From Actinomycetales bacterium (GTDB lineage Bacteria; Actinomycetota; Actinomycetes; Actinomycetales; Dermabacteraceae): DNA of 16,463 bases. Shown in pieces: positions 13,806 through 16,463 of this stretch (within the stretch, counting starts at the first letter, position 1; each line of letters starts with the position of its first letter). The stretch is taken from positions 1 through 16,463 of the forward strand of contig JAAZLF010000638.1 in NCBI GenBank assembly GCA_012799425.1, given 5' to 3'. A program made the position numbers and the translations under genes. The notes below the pieces were generated by a model. The model was not told the DNA's origin, did not search any database, and saw only the letters and a list, made by a program, of their open reading frames with translations.

Positions 13806-15128
13806 ATGACCTCGCCCTCCGCCACCGTCCTCGAACGGGGCACCTACCGCAACCGCCACCCCCTCGAGGAGTGGGTCACCCGGGCGATCCCCGGCGGCGC
13901 CCTGCTGCTGATGGCCACGGTGCTCGCGCTGCTGTTCGCCAACACGCCCCTGTCGGACCTGTACTTCTCGGTGCGCGACACCTATGTGGGCTTCACCGTG
14001 GGTCCGTTCGACATGAACCTCTCGATCGGGCACTGGGCCTCCGACGGTCTGCTCGCGGTGTTCTTCTTCCTCGCCGGCCTCGAGCTCAAGCAGGAGTTCG
14101 TGCTCGGTGATCTGCGCTCCCCCTCGAAGGCGCTGGTGCCGATCGCCGCGGCCTTCGGCGGCGTCGTGGTCCCCGCGATCATCTACACCGTCATCAACCT
14201 CGCCGGTCCGGCGGGTTCCGGTGGCGGCTGGGCGATCCCCGCGGCGACGGACATCGCCTTCGCGATCGCGATCCTCGCCCTGCTCGGCTCGAGCCTGCCG
14301 ACGGCGCTGCGCACCTTCCTGCTGACCCTCGCGATCGTCGACGACCTGATCGCCATCACCATCATCGCGATCTTCTACACCTCGGACCTGCGCCTGTGGT
14401 TCCTCGCCCTCGCCCTGGTGCCGATGGCCGCCTTCTGGTGGCTCGCGAACAAGTGTGAGGCCTGGTTCAAGAAGCACTACTGGACGGCGTGGGTGCTGTT
14501 GCTCCCGCTCGCGCTGCTGACCTGGGCGATGTTCCTGAACTCCGGCGTGCACGCCACCATCGCTGCGGTGCTGCTCGCCTTCCTGGTGCCCACCCGGGGT
14601 CTGTCGGAGTACGGGAAGCAGCATTCGCTCTCGCACACCCTCGAGCACCGGGTGCGCCCGTTCTCGAGTGCGATCGCGGTGCCCGTGTTCGCCTTCTTCA
14701 GCGCCGGAGTCGCGGTGGGCGGGATGTCCGGCCTGCTGGACGCCTGGCAGTCCACCGTCGCGCTCGGCATCATCGCGGGCCTCGTGCTGGGCAAGATCAT
14801 CGGCATCGTGGGCACCACGTTCCTGGTCACCACCTTCACCGGCGCGAAGCTCGACTCCTCCCTGAAGTGGGTCGACATGATCGGTATGTCCGCGGTGGCC
14901 GGCATCGGCTTCACCGTCTCGCTGTTGGTCTCGGAGCTGAGCTTCGACAGCGGTGATGCGATGTACGACTGGGCGAAGGTCGGTGTGCTCACCGCCTCGG
15001 CCCTCGCCGCGGGCGTCGGCGCGGTGATCCTCATTCCGCGCAACCGTATGTACGCGCATCAGGAGCGGGAGTCCGAGGCGGCGGCCGACGGGATCGACCG
15101 CGGCGCCGGGTGGGGGGCCGACGGCTGA
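13806..15128 (+). CDS. nhaA: Na+/H+ antiporter NhaA
   Basis: NhaA is a cytoplasmic-membrane protein that exports Na+ in exchange for H+, giving salt and alkaline-pH tolerance. The 440-residue product has the multi-helix pattern of the family. Its landmarks are FFLAGLELKQEFVLGDL (87-103), ATDIAFAIAIL (147-157, with Asp149 in place of E. coli Asp133), and AIVDDLIAITIIAIFYT (176-192). In the last, Asp179 and Asp180 correspond to the E. coli ion-binding pair Asp163/Asp164. SGVHATIAAVLLAFLVPTRG follows at 246-265. Lys330 in LGKIIGI matches E. coli Lys300, and GIGFTVSLLVSELSF is near the end. It appears intact. The reading frame continues upstream without a stop into the decayed antiporter remnant, but the ribosome binding site and the family N-terminus mark 13806. 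A 15-bp hairpin lies just ahead. Confidence 0.95.
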   Translation: MTSPSATVLERGTYRNRHPLEEWVTRAIPGGALLLMATVLALLFANTPLSDLYFSVRDTYVGFTVGPFDMNLSIGHWASDGLLAVFFFLAGLELKQEFVLGDLRSPSKALVPIAAAFGGVVVPAIIYTVINLAGPAGSGGGWAIPAATDIAFAIAILALLGSSLPTALRTFLLTLAIVDDLIAITIIAIFYTSDLRLWFLALALVPMAAFWWLANKCEAWFKKHYWTAWVLLLPLALLTWAMFLNSGVHATIAAVLLAFLVPTRGLSEYGKQHSLSHTLEHRVRPFSSAIAVPVFAFFSAGVAVGGMSGLLDAWQSTVALGIIAGLVLGKIIGIVGTTFLVTTFTGAKLDSSLKWVDMIGMSAVAGIGFTVSLLVSELSFDSGDAMYDWAKVGVLTASALAAGVGAVILIPRNRMYAHQERESEAAADGIDRGAGWGADG

Positions 15129-15140
15129 CCCACCGGCGGC

Positions 15141-15171
15141 GGGCGCCCGGTGACGAGCTCCGAGGGCGCCC
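15141..15171. terminator. Bidirectional terminator between nhaA and the universal stress gene
   Basis: GGGCGCCC at 15141-15148 recurs at 15164-15171. Because the octamer is its own reverse complement, the copies form an 8-bp stem with a 15-nt loop. An alternative stem CACCGG/CCGGTG (15131-15136 with 15147-15152) overlaps it. It lies between two convergent stops. Confidence 0.55.
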
Positions 15172-15585
15172 TCAGAAGCGGGCGGGCGCGACGAACCCCT
15201 CGGGCTTGACCAGCACCACCGGCACGGGGGCTTCGATCGCGACCCGTTGGGAGGTGGAGCCCAGCAGGATCTTCCCGATGGGGGTGCGCTTGCGGATGCC
15301 GAGCACCACGAGCGAGACATCGTCGTGCTCGACGGCGTCGAGGATGTCGTCGGCCGGGTCCTCGCGCCGCGGCACGGTGCGCAGCTGATAGGCCAGGCCC
15401 GTCTCCGCCAGGCGCTCGTCCAGCGGGCGCTGGTCGCTCACCCCGCGCGCCTTGCGCGGATCGGGCGCCCGTTCAGAGGCGAGCACGAGCAGCGAGGCGT
15501 CGCGCCGCCGTGCCTCCGCCACCGCGAAATCGAGCGCCGCCTCGCTGGTGGCGCTGGGGACATAGGCCAGCAGGATGGTGGTCAT
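15172..15585 (-). CDS. Universal stress protein (UspA family)
   Basis: The 137-residue protein is a single UspA domain: an N-terminal ILLAYVPS strand, the helix SEAALDFAVAEARRR, and the C-terminal nucleotide-binding loop LGIRKRTPIGKILLGSTSQRV (about 95-115). The glycines and the final GS fit the ATP-binding type. It ends with the usual APVPVVLVKP strand. Such proteins bind ATP or AMP and modulate stress survival or membrane transporters. The ATG at 15585 has GGAG (15594 to 15591) 5 nt upstream. It lies 45 bp after the permease gene on the same strand, so the two are probably co-transcribed, and the stress protein may regulate the permease. That link is inference. Confidence 0.92.
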   Translation of the reverse strand: MTTILLAYVPSATSEAALDFAVAEARRRDASLLVLASERAPDPRKARGVSDQRPLDERLAETGLAYQLRTVPRREDPADDILDAVEHDDVSLVVLGIRKRTPIGKILLGSTSQRVAIEAPVPVVLVKPEGFVAPARF

Positions 15586-15630
15586 GGTCTCTCCCTCGTC
15601 GGAGCAGGATCGGGCGGAGGCGGGCCTGTC

Positions 15631-16463
15631 TCAGGGCCTGCCGAGGTCGTCGGGATGACGGAAGCGGGTGCGGCGGGCCTTGACGGCGCTGTTGTAGAAC
15701 CAGGTGATCACGTACAGCAGCAGCCCGATCGCCAGGAGACCGCCCGCGATCACGTAGTTCTCGCGGGGCTGGGCGAGCGGTGTGATCAGCGCGAAGGACG
15801 TGATCGCACCGATCACCGGCAGCACCGTCGGGGTGCGGAAGTGGCGCACGTCCACCCGGTCGCGGCGCAGCACCAGCACCGCGATGTTCACCAGGCCGAA
15901 GACGGCCAGCAGCAGCAGCGCGGTGGTGCCGCCGAGCGCGCCGATGGTCTGGTCGGCGAGCACGAACCGCACGCTGAGCACCAGGACTGCGGCGAGCACG
16001 GTCGAGAACACGATCCCCGCCCACGGGGTGCGGCGCACGCGCAGCACGCCGCGCAGGAAGCCGGGCAGCACGCCCTGCTTGGACATGCCGTACAGCAGGC
16101 GCGAGGCCATCATCATGTTGATCAGCACGGTGTTGGCCACCGCGAAGATCGAGATGAACGCGAAGATCGTGTCGATCGGGATGTCGGGGGCGCCCACCTC
16201 GACCACCGTCAGCAGCGGGGTGCTCGCCTCGGTGAGCTCGCCGATCGGGACCACGGCCACGGCGATCACGGAGATCAGCACGTAGACCACACCGGTGATG
16301 GACAGGCCGCCGATCAGCGCCTTGGGGAAGTTCTTCACCGGGTCGACGGTCTCCTCGGCCATGTTCACCGAGTCCTCGAAGCCGACCATCGAGAAGAAGG
16401 CCAGCGCGGTCGCCCCGATCACCGCCATGAACAGGCCCTTGTCCCCGGCGGTCTCGAACAGGA
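15631..16463 (-). CDS. APC-family amino acid permease (C-terminal part; N-terminus outside window)
   Basis: The reading frame enters from the right edge (LFETAGDKGLF precedes the Met codon at 16428) and stops at 15631-15633, giving at least 276 residues. FFSMVGFEDSVNMAEETVDPVKNFPKALI is the sixth-helix region of amino acid-polyamine-organocation permeases, where the unwound helix contacts substrate. ASRLLYGMSKQGVLPGFL is the matching loop after helix 8. About six further membrane helices follow, including those around GIVFSTVLAAVLVLSV and YVIAGGLLAIGLLLYVITWF, and the tail is basic. The substrate cannot be told. It probably leads an operon with the universal stress protein gene downstream. 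Confidence 0.9.
   Translation of the reverse strand, partial: LFETAGDKGLFMAVIGATALAFFSMVGFEDSVNMAEETVDPVKNFPKALIGGLSITGVVYVLISVIAVAVVPIGELTEASTPLLTVVEVGAPDIPIDTIFAFISIFAVANTVLINMMMASRLLYGMSKQGVLPGFLRGVLRVRRTPWAGIVFSTVLAAVLVLSVRFVLADQTIGALGGTTALLLLAVFGLVNIAVLVLRRDRVDVRHFRTPTVLPVIGAITSFALITPLAQPRENYVIAGGLLAIGLLLYVITWFYNSAVKARRTRFRHPDDLGRP

Noticed and set aside
13131..15128. A single 665-codon open frame joining the antiporter remnant to NhaA, as if a natural fusion
   Set aside because: The joining segment (13708-13805) has poor third-position GC in that frame, contains a 15-bp hairpin, and a ribosome binding site and the family N-terminus mark a separate NhaA start at 13806.
1..16463. CRISPR array, defence island or prophage
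   Set aside because: No spaced repeat array and no cas, restriction, toxin-antitoxin, integrase or phage structural genes were found. The genes are mostly housekeeping or common accessory types.

Overview
The window is very GC-rich and its coding frames use almost only G or C at the third codon position. It carries a DUF222/13E12-type HNH protein, a Tat-exported serine hydrolase, an APH(6)/Hur-type kinase and many genes whose start codon sits 6-7 nt behind a -10 hexamer. These features point to a high-GC actinobacterium, perhaps Brachybacterium or a relative in the Dermabacteraceae. That placement is inference, since no rRNA or marker gene is present. The region reads as ordinary chromosome: there is no insertion sequence, integrase, tRNA, CRISPR array or phage gene.

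Layout, left to right. The tail of a probable winged-helix regulator (2-85) is followed by pdxH (118-801), which has a full leaderless promoter. A 32-codon minus-strand small gene (809-907) converges on pdxH. Then come a membrane-anchored CPPC thioredoxin-fold protein (1006-1773) and an SRPBCC protein (1873-2334). On the minus strand lie a GH25 lysozyme (2342-3226) and a class I glutamine amidotransferase (3317-4054). Divergent to these is an APH(6)/Hur family kinase (4135-5097), whose 3' end overlaps a convergent DUF222-HNH gene (4916-6553). A glutathione peroxidase (6678-7169) converges on a large secreted beta-lactamase-family hydrolase (7188-9020). A translationally coupled pair follows on the minus strand: an S9 prolyl oligopeptidase (9644-11749) and a four-helix membrane protein (9120-9647).

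The right side is the unusual part. An NtaA/SnaA-type flavin monooxygenase gene (11915-12953) is broken by a large internal deletion and several one-base indels. Next is a leader with strong potential RNA structure (about 13029-13075), then an NhaD/CitMHS_2-type sodium:proton antiporter gene (13100 to about 13720) that has also lost large internal pieces. A 15-bp hairpin (13729-13762) follows, then an intact nhaA (13806-15128). The two antiporter genes in tandem suggest a Na+/pH homeostasis locus in which only NhaA still works. A convergent terminator separates it from a minus-strand pair: an APC-family permease (cut by the window end) and a universal stress protein.

The most notable points are the structured leader before the antiporter locus, the two adjacent genes decayed by clean internal deletions, the unannotated 32-codon gene, and the frequency of apparently leaderless starts. 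Nothing here amounts to a clear new multi-gene system.
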